From Paramecium octaurelia (Eukaryota; Ciliophora; Oligohymenophorea; Peniculida; Parameciidae), in contig CAJJDP010000088.1 in the NCBI GenBank assembly GCA_905182995.1, positions 205,381 through 269,380 of the forward strand: a stretch of 64,000 nucleotides of DNA. The letters are read 5' to 3'. A model generated the notes under the pieces. The model made no database searches and had not been told where the DNA came from. It was given only the letters and a program-made list of their open reading frames with translations. Both the position numbers and the translations under genes were made by a program. The number at the start of each line of letters is the position of its first letter. Positions within the stretch are counted from its first letter, which is position 1. This document shows positions 38,104 to 50,317 of this stretch, piece after piece.

Positions 38104-38424
38104 ATGGACAAACAAAAATTGAGAGTTACTTGGCAATCAAGTGATTGGAGTTTCAGTAGACAGAAGAAGTTACAAGAATTACAACACACCTAATCTACTT
38201 TGAGATTCCAACTATAAAGAGCCTAAACAGAGTCTAAAGAAACTCTAAAGAGAATCACAAATCCTCCCAATTTCCATGAGTATGTACAATTAATCGAAAA
38301 AAAATATCGGATACAGAATTTGAGTAGACCCTAAAGAAAGGTTGGAAATGGAAGAAGCCTCGTTCAAATTTGTTCCACAAAATCTCTAGTTCTATACGAA
38401 TCGTTACCTAATCTCAATAAATGA
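38104..38424 (+). CDS. Small basic hypothetical protein
   Basis: A complete 106-residue frame without introns: MDKQKLRVTWQSSDWSFSRQ, then a Gln/Arg-rich helix and a conserved-looking KRITNPPNFHEYVQLIEKKY segment. Net positive, no membrane segment. It lies 48 bp upstream of the lipase-like gene on the same strand. No family recognised; composition and the in-frame TAA/TAG glutamines argue for a real gene. Confidence 0.55.
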
Positions 38425-38472
38425 ATTGACAAATACAATCGATAATAATATAATATAAAAAATACAATTTAA

Positions 38473-40506
38473 ATGTAGTCAATTGAAGATCAAATAAAAT
38501 CTTGTATGTCTATGGGGAATCTAACCTAGGATATTACACTAGAATTACGCACAGAAGAGTAATCAGAATCAGCAGAGTAATAAATCTAAATGCAATAAGA
38601 ATGGAATTAGGATCAAGCCGAATTTAAACAAAATCAACAATAACCTTCAAAGCAAGATATCAATCAGGCCTAGTAATAAGTCTGGAATTGCCCCATTTTT
38701 AATTCGGCAGCCATAACTAAGGAATTGTATCAAAACCTAAGTGAAACCTATGATCTTTTAAATAAACTTCACTTGAAGGCTATTGATTTGACCAAAAGAT
38801 TTAATGCCGTAGCAAATTTCCTTCCCAGATTTTTCTAAGCCATAAAGATCACATTTATTGGTATATTATAGCTTGAACAAATTGGTCTTATCACAAATGA
38901 CAAGGACATCATGAGTAAATCAGTCAATGAAGAATATAACATAAATGTGAATAAAAAGAAATTCAACGAAAAGTCAGTGTGCATATTATTGGAATTCGCA
39001 ATCACTCATATTCTATCGCAAATTTCAGTATTGTTTGAAACTATTGAAGTGAGAAGAGAGAAACAAGAGTTAAGACAATTAGTTATTTACTTATCTAAAT
39101 TGCAAACCTGTCTGGAACAATTGCCAGGAGCTGCAAGTTTGGATATCAATGATATATTTTGCTTCGATAGAGGACACTATAGATGGTAAAGTCTAAATAG
39201 TATAACTCAAGAAGTCCTGTTGGGTTCAAGAGAATAAATATCAAAATCCTATGGGAAAGTGGCTGAAGGTATATTGTTGGCCAATGCCATGATTTCAAAG
39301 GGATCTGAGTTTAATAATGAGGCTGCTAAGAATGTAATGTAAGGATTTGGAGCATTGTATTATTTGGTAGCCAAAAAGGATGCGAAATTGAAGGCTGATC
39401 ATTTCATGGCTGAACCAAATAAGCATCTAGCATTTAAAGCTTGGAATTTGGGAGAAAGTGGTTTTCTTAGTAAATTACTACCTCTTCTCTTTCCCATGAT
39501 TACTTACAACAAAAAGATTTATATTCCCTAACTCTTTAAAAGGTTAGTGGAAGACAACATACTTCGATAATACAAGGAAAACAAGATTAATTAGATTTAG
39601 AATGATTGTGGAGAATGTGTAAGTACAAACCTACCAAAGAGTCCAGAATTATTTACCAAAGATAAGGAAAGAATACCTGTTAGAATCTTATGTCATTATA
39701 ATCTACAAGAGATTCAAACTGACAGTTTTGTCTAGCAGTCTCTAAAGTTGATACAAGGGTAAAAAGTATTTGACAGGATAATTATTCATATTCATGGAGG
39801 AGGATTTGTGAGTATGTCATCTAGATCACATCAAACATACACTAGAAAATGGGCTAAAAATTTATAAGTGCCAATATTTTCGATTGACTACAGAAAGGCT
39901 CCTGAGAGTCCTTATCCCTTTGGTTTAGATGATTGCTGGTAGGCCTATATGTTCATAATGAATTATATAGATAAGTATTTCAATGTTAAGCCTAAGAAGG
40001 TTGTCTTAGTTGGAGATAGTGCTGGAGGTAATTTAGTAGCTGCTTTGACGGTTTAAATCATTAAATCTGGGGCAAGAATCCCAGATGGCATTTTAATGGC
40101 TTATCCGGCATTATGTTTGGATATCAAGTAATTTACTCCCAGTTTACTGATTTCATTAAATGACCCATTATTACACCATACTGTATTGAAATTGTGCATT
40201 TCATCTTATGTTCCTTAAAAATTTGATGCAGCATCAGATCCATTGATGTCACCATCAATTGCGAGCGATGAAATTCTTTCAAGATTTCCTAAAACTCGAA
40301 TTGTCTTAGGTACTAATGACCCATTGCATGATGAGAGTTTTAGATTAGCCAATAAGTTATCGAAATTAGGAAAAGACATTAAAATTACTGAATATAAATG
40401 GATGCCTCATGGATTCTTATAATTTGATGTCGTTTAAGGAATGAAAGAATCTGAACAAACAGTTCTTGACGCTCAAAATATTCTTCAAGATCTACTCACC
40501 TGTTGA
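38473..40506 (+). CDS. Hormone-sensitive-lipase-like alpha/beta hydrolase
   Basis: A single uninterrupted frame of 677 residues (2,034 bp). The C-terminal half has the HSL-family oxyanion motif HGGGF, the nucleophile elbow GDSAGG, the acid segment GTNDPLHDE and the catalytic His in MPHGFLQF, so the triad Ser-Asp-His is complete. The N-terminal 300 residues are helical and match the layout of an HSL N-terminal domain (for example RFFQAIKITFIGILQLEQIG, ENKINQIQNDCGEC further on). The enzyme would hydrolyse acylglycerols or esters, probably at lipid droplets or membranes. Residues 50-90 are Gln-rich. Start chosen at the first ATG of the frame. Confidence 0.9.
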
Positions 40507-40571
40507 CGTATAGTTATTGATATAAATCTTGAAACATAAATAAATGTAAAATTAATGACAAAATAATGGAG

Positions 40572-41350
40572 TCAAACATATAATCTTAACAATGCCTATT
40601 TATTTTTTTATCTGAAGTCTTCAAATTGAAAGCTTTTACGAGGTTATCGCAATTGAAGTTTATTAGCTACATGATCCACCGTATCTGAAATTTTCTCGGG
40701 TATAGGTGGCAATTAAGGTGATTTCTCTGAATTTCCTAAAAGTAAAATTATTCGATTCTTACTTTGACAGTAATTCGTCTAAAATGTATGCGATCGATCC
40801 CTTCCTGAGTATTGTTAACTCTCCTCTTTGGTAATCTCCTCAATTTAAGTAGGATTGCATGATTTGTTCTGTCTTTCTCTTTCAGATCGCAACTTTCTTG
40901 CAATCTCTTGGTTTCGAACTGCTTAACTCTGCAAACTCCCAGGAACTGCTCCATCAATATCCTTTGTATTTAATAGTCTGTCACACCAAAGTTGCCCTTA
41001 TCAAAACTAACTAGTACTTAGATTAATCTGGATAATTTCCAAAGGCCATGTGCTATTTAACATCTCCTTTTGGAAAATCATTATTTTTTTTATTTCTTTT
41101 ATCGAAGTATTAGTTTTCTGAAGGCAGGCGTATATTACAAAAGTGATGAATATCATTTTCATATCGTCTTCTACCAAATCGAATATCTTGAGGAGGCATT
41201 TATTTTCTATATTCATTATTTGTAATACTATAATCTAATCTATTCTTCTTAGGTCAATTGATTGGGCAACAATCTATTCATGTAGACATTCCTATGTTTT
41301 GGTTGAGCTCCAATAATATCTTCAGTTAACAAAGATCTGTCATATTGCAT
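40572..41350 (-). CDS. Protein with DIxGAxP motifs, unrecognised
   Basis: Reads MQYDRSLLTEDIIGAQPKHR at the start and DIDGAVPGSLQSQAVRNQEI later: two copies of a D-I-x-G-A-x-P motif that recurs in uncharacterised ciliate and kinetoplastid proteins. The C-terminal part is basic and helical and ends QALLRLYV. Introns of 22 nt (after EEQIRL) and 23 nt (before the second motif) are likely; one frame change in between is unresolved. An alternative upstream ATG overlaps the stop of the arrestin gene before it. It converges with the lipase-like gene, 65 bp between stops. Confidence 0.5.
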
Positions 41351-41403
41351 TGTAGATCTGGCGTATTTACTTTTATATACTTAATTTAATGAGAATAAAA
41401 TTT

Positions 41404-42488
41404 TCATTTGCGTACGTGATTTAACAAATTTTTCACATCTCTTAAGGTTTTGAATTCCACAAAGTCCTTGTCCAAATCATCTAGTTTCAGAACCACTGGT
41501 TTCAAGACAAATTTCTATGTTAATCGCATATCTTACCTTAGGTAATTTAACTTAATCGATCATGTTAACACTTTAATACAAGCATTTACTTTCCAATTTA
41601 CAAATCTCAATAGGAATTTTTGGAAATTTAGGATCTATTTAGAATATACTGAAGGGCGTTGATATCCTTATGTAATTCTGGATTTTCAGGAATCCCAAAT
41701 GTAAATTAGGTTTAAGCTTATGATTTGGATCAGTTATGGTCAAGAATACCTTAATTGGACTCTGATACTTCTGAAAGGCTTTAACTCCCGTAATAGCCTA
41801 GGAGTTAATGAGTTGAACTTCTGAAATCCATACGTGAGATGGCTTAATTGATATTTCTTAAACATGTTCAACAGTGATATAATCAATGTCCACTTATCCA
41901 AGGGTGTTATCTGCAAATACGGTAACTTCGGCAGTTTAACCAATGTGAAATTATTATTCATTGACATTCACATCCATACTAAGAGTCTATTGATTAATAA
42001 AGGCATAAAGATACTCCATAGTTGCTGAATAATGATTCCAATTTTAGTTCCTTGACAAGACTGAATTCCTTAACCTTTGGCATTGATTATCGTATCTCTA
42101 AGTTTTTCCTTAGTATTTCTAAATCAAATATGCCATCAGGATTCAATTCCACCTCTAATTGATACTACAACCCTCCCCTCGATTTAATTTATTCGTAATA
42201 TACAGAAGGCGGAAGATTATTGGACAGCTACAATTCAAATTCAATAACTCCAGTCTAGTTTCTGATTGTTACCAGATCTTCTTCCTCAAGCTTACTTTCG
42301 TAAATGCAAAATTCCCTTTAGACAGACTCCCCCTCTATTTCCAATGAGACTTGCCCCCTGATACGAATGATGAGGTTCTTAATAGCATTAATTTTAGATT
42401 TATCAATTAGAATCTTGCCAGACACCAATTCTTCTGCGTAATAAAACTTATCAATAGCAATCTAGACACCAGAGTAGCTACTTCCCAT
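41404..42488 (-). CDS. Arrestin-fold protein 2
   Basis: 344 residues, two introns (28 and 22 nt), total length exactly divisible by three after splicing. The N-domain begins MGSSYSGVQIAIDKFYYAEE and contains ELQLSNNLPPSVYYEQI in the place of the arrestin 'lP.s' strand; the C-domain contains TLSMDVNVNEQQFHIGQTAE and DIDYITVEHVQEISI. It is the downstream member of a tandem pair with the gene at 42545-43593; the two share architecture, but the sequence divergence is large. Arrestin-domain proteins act as cargo or receptor adaptors in trafficking. No PPxY motif is seen. Confidence 0.8.
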
Positions 42489-42544
42489 AAGATATTTAAT
42501 TTATAATGTAAATAATATTTTTTATATTAATATTGTGCAATTGA

Positions 42545-43593
42545 TCATAGTTTTACGACCTAACAACTATTTAAATATTTACATCATACAGATGGAATAG
42601 ATCTTTAATCTGGTTGGTTTCATACTTTAAATCGTTTGATTTGATTCTTCTTTGGAATAAATTGATAGGAATATCGATTCTTAAGTCATTATTGTTGAGG
42701 TTGAACAATGTTGAATTGGCTTGTATCCTAATTAAATAATCCACCTTAATTTGTTATCCAGTAGTGGATAGTTCTATTTTGTTATTAAAATCAAAGAGCA
42801 CAATAGACTTTTTGATTGTCTAAACGATTCCTTGGACAATTCCAGGCAAATGATGTTTGGAAATTTATTCTATGATAACTTTTGGTTCTCTATCATTGAT
42901 AGTGGTTCTCTTATTCAATGAAATCACGATTTCCTATATGTATTATTTGCTTTCCCTTAGATCCACCTACAATTCCAAGTGAATTGAATCACCAATCGAA
43001 AATTCCTCGCCACTATATTTGCATTCCAATTTAGCAATCTAATATCGATTCTCAATAATACTCCTTAATAGGTATGCCAAAATCCTCTCATGGCATGACT
43101 ATTAGATATGCTTCGACTGATATTTTGTCTCACTGCATATTGGTTTACAATGATGGGCAATTTTTTTAAGACAATCCTATCCAATTTAAGGGTCTCAGCA
43201 ATCAAAGACATAGAGTAATCGATCTTTAGTTTATAACCCTTTTCTCTTTTCATCGAACCAGGGATGTTGTCAGGTAATGCATAAGTGAATGGAATTGCGA
43301 TCGTTTTTTAGATTTTCAATTTCTAATCTTCTGGGTTTCGTTCCTCATTGATGTCTTTAAGCATCTTAAATTGAGAATGGAAGACATTAAAATCACTTGA
43401 TTCAAGACACTCAAAGCCTTTATCCCAAGCTTCCTCGCCTTGTAGATGAATATAGAGTTTAGAAAACTCTTTCAAAGTATCTTGAGAATCCTCTATAATC
43501 ACCATTCCTCTAATAGATCTGACAAATACCTTGTATAGTTTAGTTCGGAAAATAGAATTTTGAATTGAGTTGGATTTAGATTTTATTTCCCAT
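42545..43593 (-). CDS. Arrestin-fold protein 1
   Basis: 327 residues, three introns (22, 20 and 23 nt) that together leave an exact open frame. It starts MGNKIQIQLNSKFYFPNQTI, the N-terminal strand pattern of arrestins, then IAIPFTYALPDNIPGSM (the usual 'f.lP..lP.S' strand) and, in the C-domain, LECKYSGEEFSIGDSIHLEL and EIVISLNKRTTINDREP. The protein ends DLFHLCQVVKL. Its start codon is 4 bp from the start of the divergent EB1 gene. Likely role is adaptor in endocytic or ciliary membrane trafficking, inferred from fold only; Vps26-like proteins are the main alternative. Confidence 0.83.
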
Positions 43594-43597
43594 TAAT

Positions 43598-44431
43598 ATG
43601 AATACAGAAATTTCAAGAGCAGAACTATTATAATGGGTTAATGATACATTGAAACTCTCCCTCCAAAAGATTGAGCAACTGGGAACAGGAGCAGTCTATT
43701 GCCAATTAGTCGATGCCGTTCACCCTGGAAAAGGTTAGCATTTATTTCCTATCAACATTATAGTTGCCCTTGGTAAGATTAATTGGAAAGCAAAACAAGA
43801 ATACGAGTTTGTTAATAATTTCAAAGTTCTCCAAGTAGCCTTCTCCAAACTTGGAATCCAAAAACCCATCGAAATAGAAAAGTTAACGAAATGCAAATAT
43901 CAAGATAATCTGGAGTTTCTCTAATGGTTAAAGAAATACATGGATTAACATGTTGTACCCAAAGACTACGACCCTTAAGGCAAAAGGGGAAATGTAGATC
44001 TAGATGATTAGCCAACTATTATACCAAAACGAAATCCAGAAAGATCAAGAACTAGTGTAAGAAGAGACACTTTCGGCAGTCCCAATCAGATATAATCAAC
44101 CAGCATCCCAAAGACCAATTCATTTGCCCATATTGAACCATACCAAAAAAAATAACCTTCCATTTAGGATCTACTTATACAAATAGAAACTCTGAAATAA
44201 GAAAGAGATTTCTATTTCTTAAAATTCAAGGAGTTAGACCTCTTTATTGAAGGGGCTTCCCAATTGACATAGGAATAAATGTATAAAGGAATCAAGGATG
44301 TCTTATATTGCACTGCTGATAAGTCAGTAATTGTGTTGCCAAATGGTGAACTCGAAGTACAAGGATTACCTCCTTCATCCGAAGAGCAATCCTCATCCTA
44401 AGAAGTTATGCAACAAGAAATCGATCTGTGA
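43598..44431 (+). CDS. EB1 / microtubule plus-end-binding protein
   Basis: 267 residues with one 30-nt intron (43734-43763). The calponin-homology domain is clear: [57 protein letters not shown] and [18 protein letters not shown] basic Ser-rich linker ([15 protein letters not shown]) and a C-terminal EB-homology coil ([20 protein letters not shown]) follow. EB proteins track growing microtubule ends and dimerise through this coil. The C-terminus ends with an acidic tail but not the EEY/F motif that binds CAP-Gly proteins (it ends QEIDL). No other ATG fits the start. Confidence 0.95.
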
Positions 44432-45085
44432 GTGAATTTTTATATCAGTCTTAAGTTAATTGAATTTGCATTTATATGCAAATATTACTAAATCCAATTT
44501 TAATGGTTTAAGATATAGATTCAAGTATTTCACGTGTATTATTAACTTTACTATATTGTTCAAATAAATATCAAAAAAAGATCTTAGTCAGACTTCTTAA
44601 TATCTTCATATTTTTGATAACATAAATCATTTCTAAACTATTATTATTTTCAATATTTTTATAATTATCATATCTCTCAAATGCATTTAAATTAATATAA
44701 TTGAATATTGATTAGACTTATATATTCAATTATTTACTATTCACATTAAGAACTAATACTCTCGATTAATTTATCCTATCATAGCAATTTCTTCTTAATT
44801 ATAGCATTATTGATGTTGTAACTGTTTATAAATATTAAAGTTATTTAATCGACAATTTATAAATTCAAATTAATTTATTTTATCAAGTAAGTTTTCGTAA
44901 TAAATCTAAATCGTTATATTTAATAATCATAATGTTAAGTATTATATTTAATACATCTGTTCTTTTTCATAAATAGTGTGATAAACATGCGAGATACCAT
45001 TGGTATTTTATTTTTAATGGATAAATTGTGAGAATATAATAATCTGTTAAGAATAAAATAGTATTTAAATTAATTATAATAAGAA
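44432..45085. other. Intergenic, AT-rich (mostly repeated at 45797-46435)
   Basis: About 650 bp without a supportable gene between EB1 and the coiled-coil gene; from 44447 on it is part of assembly overlap 2. Confidence 0.5.
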
Positions 45086-45795
45086 ATGCAATAAATTGAA
45101 ATACCTGATTTAATATTCATTGAAAATATCGATGAAGTACAAAAGTTCGAGGATGCTATTAATTTTTGTTTAAAGAGGAAAAATGAAATCGACAATGTGA
45201 ATATTAATTTAAACTAAAAAATAAAGAATTACGTAGATGGCGAAGTAACTATGCAAATTATATGCAGGATCCATATTACAGAGAAATTCAAGTTAAAAGT
45301 GAAGAGTTACATTCATAGGCACTTAACTGCACAAAAATATTTGAAGTAAGATGATATTGATTAACCATTATTTTAGTAATTCAAACTGCCAACTCATTTA
45401 GATTAAGAATTATCAGCATACTAAAAGGAGTATAAATAATTGGAATAATAAATTAAATAGTAGGAGGATAAAAAGAAATGGGGTGCCTCTGAAAAATAGA
45501 AATCAAAAGCAAAGTTACTTAAATTAATAGAAGAGATACAATTATCAATTTTAAGTATCAATTGAATAACATAAATTACAAAGATAAACTAGAGTTGCCA
45601 GAGCCTGAAAATAAGAGTTGTATCATTTTCAATTGGATTGCTGGATGTTTGATAAAGGCAAAGAAAGGTCCTGTATAATTGGCTGAAGAACTTAAATTGA
45701 AGGTGGAGAAAGTATAACTTTAACCTGATTCTATAATCAATTAACCTGCTCCTTCTTAAAGTGGAGGCATATTTGCTTGTGGTGGAAGGAAACCA
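45086..45795 (+). pseudogene. Truncated first copy of the coiled-coil gene (assembly artefact)
   Basis: Exact repeat of the first 710 bases of the gene at 46436-48216, ended by the N at 45796. It should vanish when the overlap is merged. Confidence 0.9.
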
Positions 45796-45796
45796 N
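45796..45796. other. Single-N assembly join 2
   Basis: One undefined base between two copies of a 1,349-bp overlap. Confidence 0.95.
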
Positions 45797-46435
45797 AGTC
45801 TTAAGTTAATTGAATTTGCATTTATATGCAAATATTACTAAATCCAATTTTAATGGTTTAAGATATAGATTCAAGTATTTCACGTGTATTATTAACTTTA
45901 CTATATTGTTCAAATAAATATCAAAAAAAGATCTTAGTCAGACTTCTTAATATCTTCATATTTTTGATAACATAAATCATTTCTAAACTATTATTATTTT
46001 CAATATTTTTATAATTATCATATCTCTCAAATGCATTTAAATTAATATAATTGAATATTGATTAGACTTATATATTCAATTATTTACTATTCACATTAAG
46101 AACTAATACTCTCGATTAATTTATCCTATCATAGCAATTTCTTCTTAATTATAGCATTATTGATGTTGTAACTGTTTATAAATATTAAAGTTATTTAATC
46201 GACAATTTATAAATTCAAATTAATTTATTTTATCAAGTAAGTTTTCGTAATAAATCTAAATCGTTATATTTAATAATCATAATGTTAAGTATTATATTTA
46301 ATACATCTGTTCTTTTTCATAAATAGTGTGATAAACATGCGAGATACCATTGGTATTTTATTTTTAATGGATAAATTGTGAGAATATAATAATCTGTTAA
46401 GAATAAAATAGTATTTAAATTAATTATAATAAGAA

Positions 46436-48216
46436 ATGCAATAAATTGAAATACCTGATTTAATATTCATTGAAAATATCGATGAAGTACAAAAGTTCGA
46501 GGATGCTATTAATTTTTGTTTAAAGAGGAAAAATGAAATCGACAATGTGAATATTAATTTAAACTAAAAAATAAAGAATTACGTAGATGGCGAAGTAACT
46601 ATGCAAATTATATGCAGGATCCATATTACAGAGAAATTCAAGTTAAAAGTGAAGAGTTACATTCATAGGCACTTAACTGCACAAAAATATTTGAAGTAAG
46701 ATGATATTGATTAACCATTATTTTAGTAATTCAAACTGCCAACTCATTTAGATTAAGAATTATCAGCATACTAAAAGGAGTATAAATAATTGGAATAATA
46801 AATTAAATAGTAGGAGGATAAAAAGAAATGGGGTGCCTCTGAAAAATAGAAATCAAAAGCAAAGTTACTTAAATTAATAGAAGAGATACAATTATCAATT
46901 TTAAGTATCAATTGAATAACATAAATTACAAAGATAAACTAGAGTTGCCAGAGCCTGAAAATAAGAGTTGTATCATTTTCAATTGGATTGCTGGATGTTT
47001 GATAAAGGCAAAGAAAGGTCCTGTATAATTGGCTGAAGAACTTAAATTGAAGGTGGAGAAAGTATAACTTTAACCTGATTCTATAATCAATTAACCTGCT
47101 CCTTCTTAAAGTGGAGGCATATTTGCTTGTGGTGGAAGGAAACCACTCTCAAATTCAAGGCCCTTAAAAAGAGCAGCATTACCAGAAGAAGAGTAGAGAT
47201 ACTATGAAAATTTATTGGCATGGAAAGCAATAAAGTAGCATGTTTTTTCATAGGAATTCAAATTCTAAGAGAAGGTTTCCACATTCACTTAGGAATTCGA
47301 AAAGTTGGAACCCTTTCAAGTAATGTTGATTGAAGAGATAGTTTCAGAGAAGAAGGAGATAATCAAAGCAATATTTGATATTGATATCAAGGATTAGGTT
47401 AGAGTAATAATTGAGATCAATGAAATTGTGTTGTTTTTCTTGAAGGACAATTAACAAGGTCAATAGAATAAATTAAAGGCTTAAGAAGCTGAATAGATTG
47501 AATAGAATATGAGATAAAAGGAGGTAGAGATTTAAATGATGTAAAAACAAAAGAATTACTTTGCTGGAAAAGAAAAAAGGTTGATGAGTCTAAAAGCCAC
47601 ATTTTCAACATTGTAAGTAACTTCAACTAAGATTGCTGATTTTGTTAAAGAAAAAATGAATACAAATGATTAATTATTTGCTCAAATTGAAGTCTAAAGA
47701 AATTCTGGACTTTCTAAGGAATTAAAGGTTAATTTGGAAGTCGAAGATGTTTATAGAAGAAAGAGATATGAATGGGAAGAAAATATGAAAAAGTAACAGG
47801 CAATTGAAGAGGAATAAAGAGAAGAGGAGAGAAAGAAACTTGAATCTTAGGAAAGAAAGAAAGAGGATGATAAGAACGATCAATCTGTTATAGATAATAA
47901 AGAGGGAGTATGAATATTTGTAATTGTAGGAAAACAATGTTTCTAATATATAATAATAAGCTAATGAAGAAGATTCTGATTATCAAGAAGAAGAGTCTGA
48001 TGGAAGTTAAGATGATGAGGAGGAGAAATAGGATTGGATAGTATATTTTATATTAAAGTATTCTTTAAGGTACTAGCTGATGATGCTGACACCAAGCATA
48101 TTTAAAAGACTTTATTTCCTGACAAAATAAAGACAGCTGAAAATAAGAATTTAGCCAAACAAAAAAATCAGGGAGAGTCTTTAAAGCAATTAATGGCAAA
48201 GAGAAAGAAAAATTGA
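46436..48216 (+). CDS. Charged coiled-coil protein, unrecognised
   Basis: 566 residues in four exons; introns of 29, 22 and 29 nt leave exactly 567 codons. It begins MQQIEIPDLIFIENIDEVQK. Long Glu/Lys/Gln-rich helices dominate (for example KQLEQQIKQQEDKKKW, KKQQAIEEEQREEERKKLES), a short Gly/Cys patch (SGGIFACGGRKPL) lies near the middle, and an acidic tract (EEDSDYQEEESDGSQDDEEE) precedes a basic C-terminus (QLMAKRKKN). This acidic-then-basic tail is seen in many nuclear or cytoskeletal proteins. No domain recognised. It converges with the AGC kinase, 58 bp between stops. Confidence 0.75.
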
Positions 48217-48274
48217 AATTGTCATTATTAAAAGATTATAATTTAATAATTATGCTTTTTTAAATAGAAATATT

Positions 48275-50098
48275 TCATTATTTGAAAAATCTCAATAATG
48301 TGCATTAATTAGTGAAGTTTTTATTCAAACTTTTAGTTTCCCCAAAAAGAGTTTTATGTGTTTTATTAACACTTGAATCGTCATCAGTTTCTGTGAATTA
48401 AGATTTTAAAAGAGTTGTATTAAATGTAGATGGCACTTTTTGTGACTCTATTATTTTCTAAGTTGATAACGATCTCATTTCAGAAGAGATGCCACAACTT
48501 TGATCAGGCATGCTTTAATTATTCTTCTTATGTTTTTTACATGTCTTAGTAATAAGGGAACTAAAGTTTTTCATTATATTTTCTTTGTTATTATCTGAAT
48601 TTCTTTCCTAAGACACTTTTTTTTGTTTTAACTAACAATGTATATTAGGCTAAGATGCTGTGTGAGTTTGCAACACATTCTTAACCTTACTACTTATTAA
48701 TAGGTTGTTAATCTTATCATCAATATTGGATGAATTTATTTAGGTTATTGAAGCTGATCTTGCTTAAGTCTTTTGAACTATTGAAGAAAAGTAAAAATTA
48801 GAGAAAAAAGGAGTGAAAACATTTTCATTATCTGAATTCAATGATTTTTAGAGATCCCTCTAAAAATTATTCTCTCCTTTAGTAATTTCATTTTAATCAA
48901 AATTCATCTTCATGAGATCTGGTTTGAAAGGAGGTTCATATTATCTATTAAGAATTTTGTAAAGTGATTTATCTTACAACCAAGGATGCTTTAGAATTTC
49001 ATAAATCCCATATTCCTTTCCTAAACGATTAAAAACATCCTTTTGTAACAACTTCTACATAAGATCTCTAGACTCTGCACTGCAATTTTTGTTTGGTAAT
49101 GTTAAATCATGCTATAGGATATTTTTATAGATCTATTCTGGATTATTTGAATAATAGGGAGGCAAACCAGTTAGTAATTCATAAAGTAGAGCTCCCAAAC
49201 AATAATGATCAATCTAATAGTTATGTCCTGACTTTAGTAGCATTTCAGGTGCCATGTATTCTGGAGACCCACAAAATGAAAAGGCCAATAAGTCATCCTT
49301 CATATTTGGTCTGGCTAAACCAAAGTCAGCCAATTTGATATTGCCATCCTGATCTATCAGAATGTTCTCTGGTTTGATATCCCTATAGATAATACCATTT
49401 TCATGTAGATGATGAATAGCCAAACAAACTTAACTAAAATAAAACTTTGCTTATTGTTCATCCATCCTCTTCACTCTCTTCAATTGTTAAAACAACTCAC
49501 CTCCTGGACAGTATTCCAAGGCAAAACAAACCCAACTTTTTGTTTCAAATACACTTAATAATTTACATAGAAATGGATGTGAGTTGCTCTATTCTGCTAA
49601 AGCAACCATGATGTTTCTTTCATTCTAGATGATTTAGAATTTGTCATGTTCTTAAATGAATTGTTTTGAAATCATTTTCAATGCCATAAATTAACCATTC
49701 GATTTGCATCTCACCAAATAGACTCTTGAAAATCCTCCAACACCTATGCATTACAAAAAATAGAACGAGTCCAATGATATCAGAGCTTGCTGTATTGAAT
49801 GTAAGGGCTTTAATTAAATTGTCTAATTGGTTAGAAATCCTAAATCTTAATTCTAAGTCAAATAGAAATCCAAAGGTATGTTTTAATCTAATGTTTAAAA
49901 TCCGACTACTAATGGCTAATTTAACAAACCTTTTAAATGATTAACTAAATTTAATGTGGTTTGATTTGAAGTTGGAAATTAGATTGAATGCAATAATTCA
50001 TTGTTCAAATAAACTTTTACATTCACCACTCCTGATCTGTTGATTTCCTTCTTTACATAATTGTTCATTAATGATTAAACCTTTTATTTTTGATCCAT
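48275..50098 (-). CDS. AGC-family protein kinase (Akt/S6K-like)
   Basis: 607 residues in one exon. The kinase domain spans roughly residues 110-370: glycine loop [12 protein letters not shown], catalytic Lys in FMALKMISK, catalytic loop [15 protein letters not shown], activation loop [14 protein letters not shown], then HPWL. The activation-loop site is Ser rather than the usual Thr (SFCGS against TFCGT). A short N-terminal region (about 100 residues) precedes it, and the tail after the kinase ([17 protein letters not shown]) has the start of an AGC tail but I see no clear hydrophobic motif; the last 200 residues are Ser/Thr/Lys-rich and disordered. It would phosphorylate proteins downstream of a PDK1-like kinase. 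Confidence 0.92.
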
Positions 50099-50317
50099 TG
50101 CAATATTTGTCTGTTAATTAAATAATTTACTATTATTCACAATATTTAAAAATACAAACAATATTTTGGGGTGTCGAAAAATAATAATTAATACTCCATT
50201 AAATAAACAATTTGTTACAATTAAAGACTACAAGAAGTGAATTTACATTAAGAACACAGCAAAACAAGAAAACCCGATTAAGGATAAGTATTAAATGTTT
50301 GAATGACAAATTCATTA

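Larger units (their letters stand above)
44447..47145. repeat. Direct 1,349-bp duplication around an N: assembly overlap 2
   Basis: Bases 44447-45795 recur at 45797-47145 (offset 1,350) with a lone N at 45796. The first copy stops in the middle of the coiled-coil gene, the second runs on into its remainder. As with the other three, this looks like two contigs joined without merging their shared end. Confidence 0.93.
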
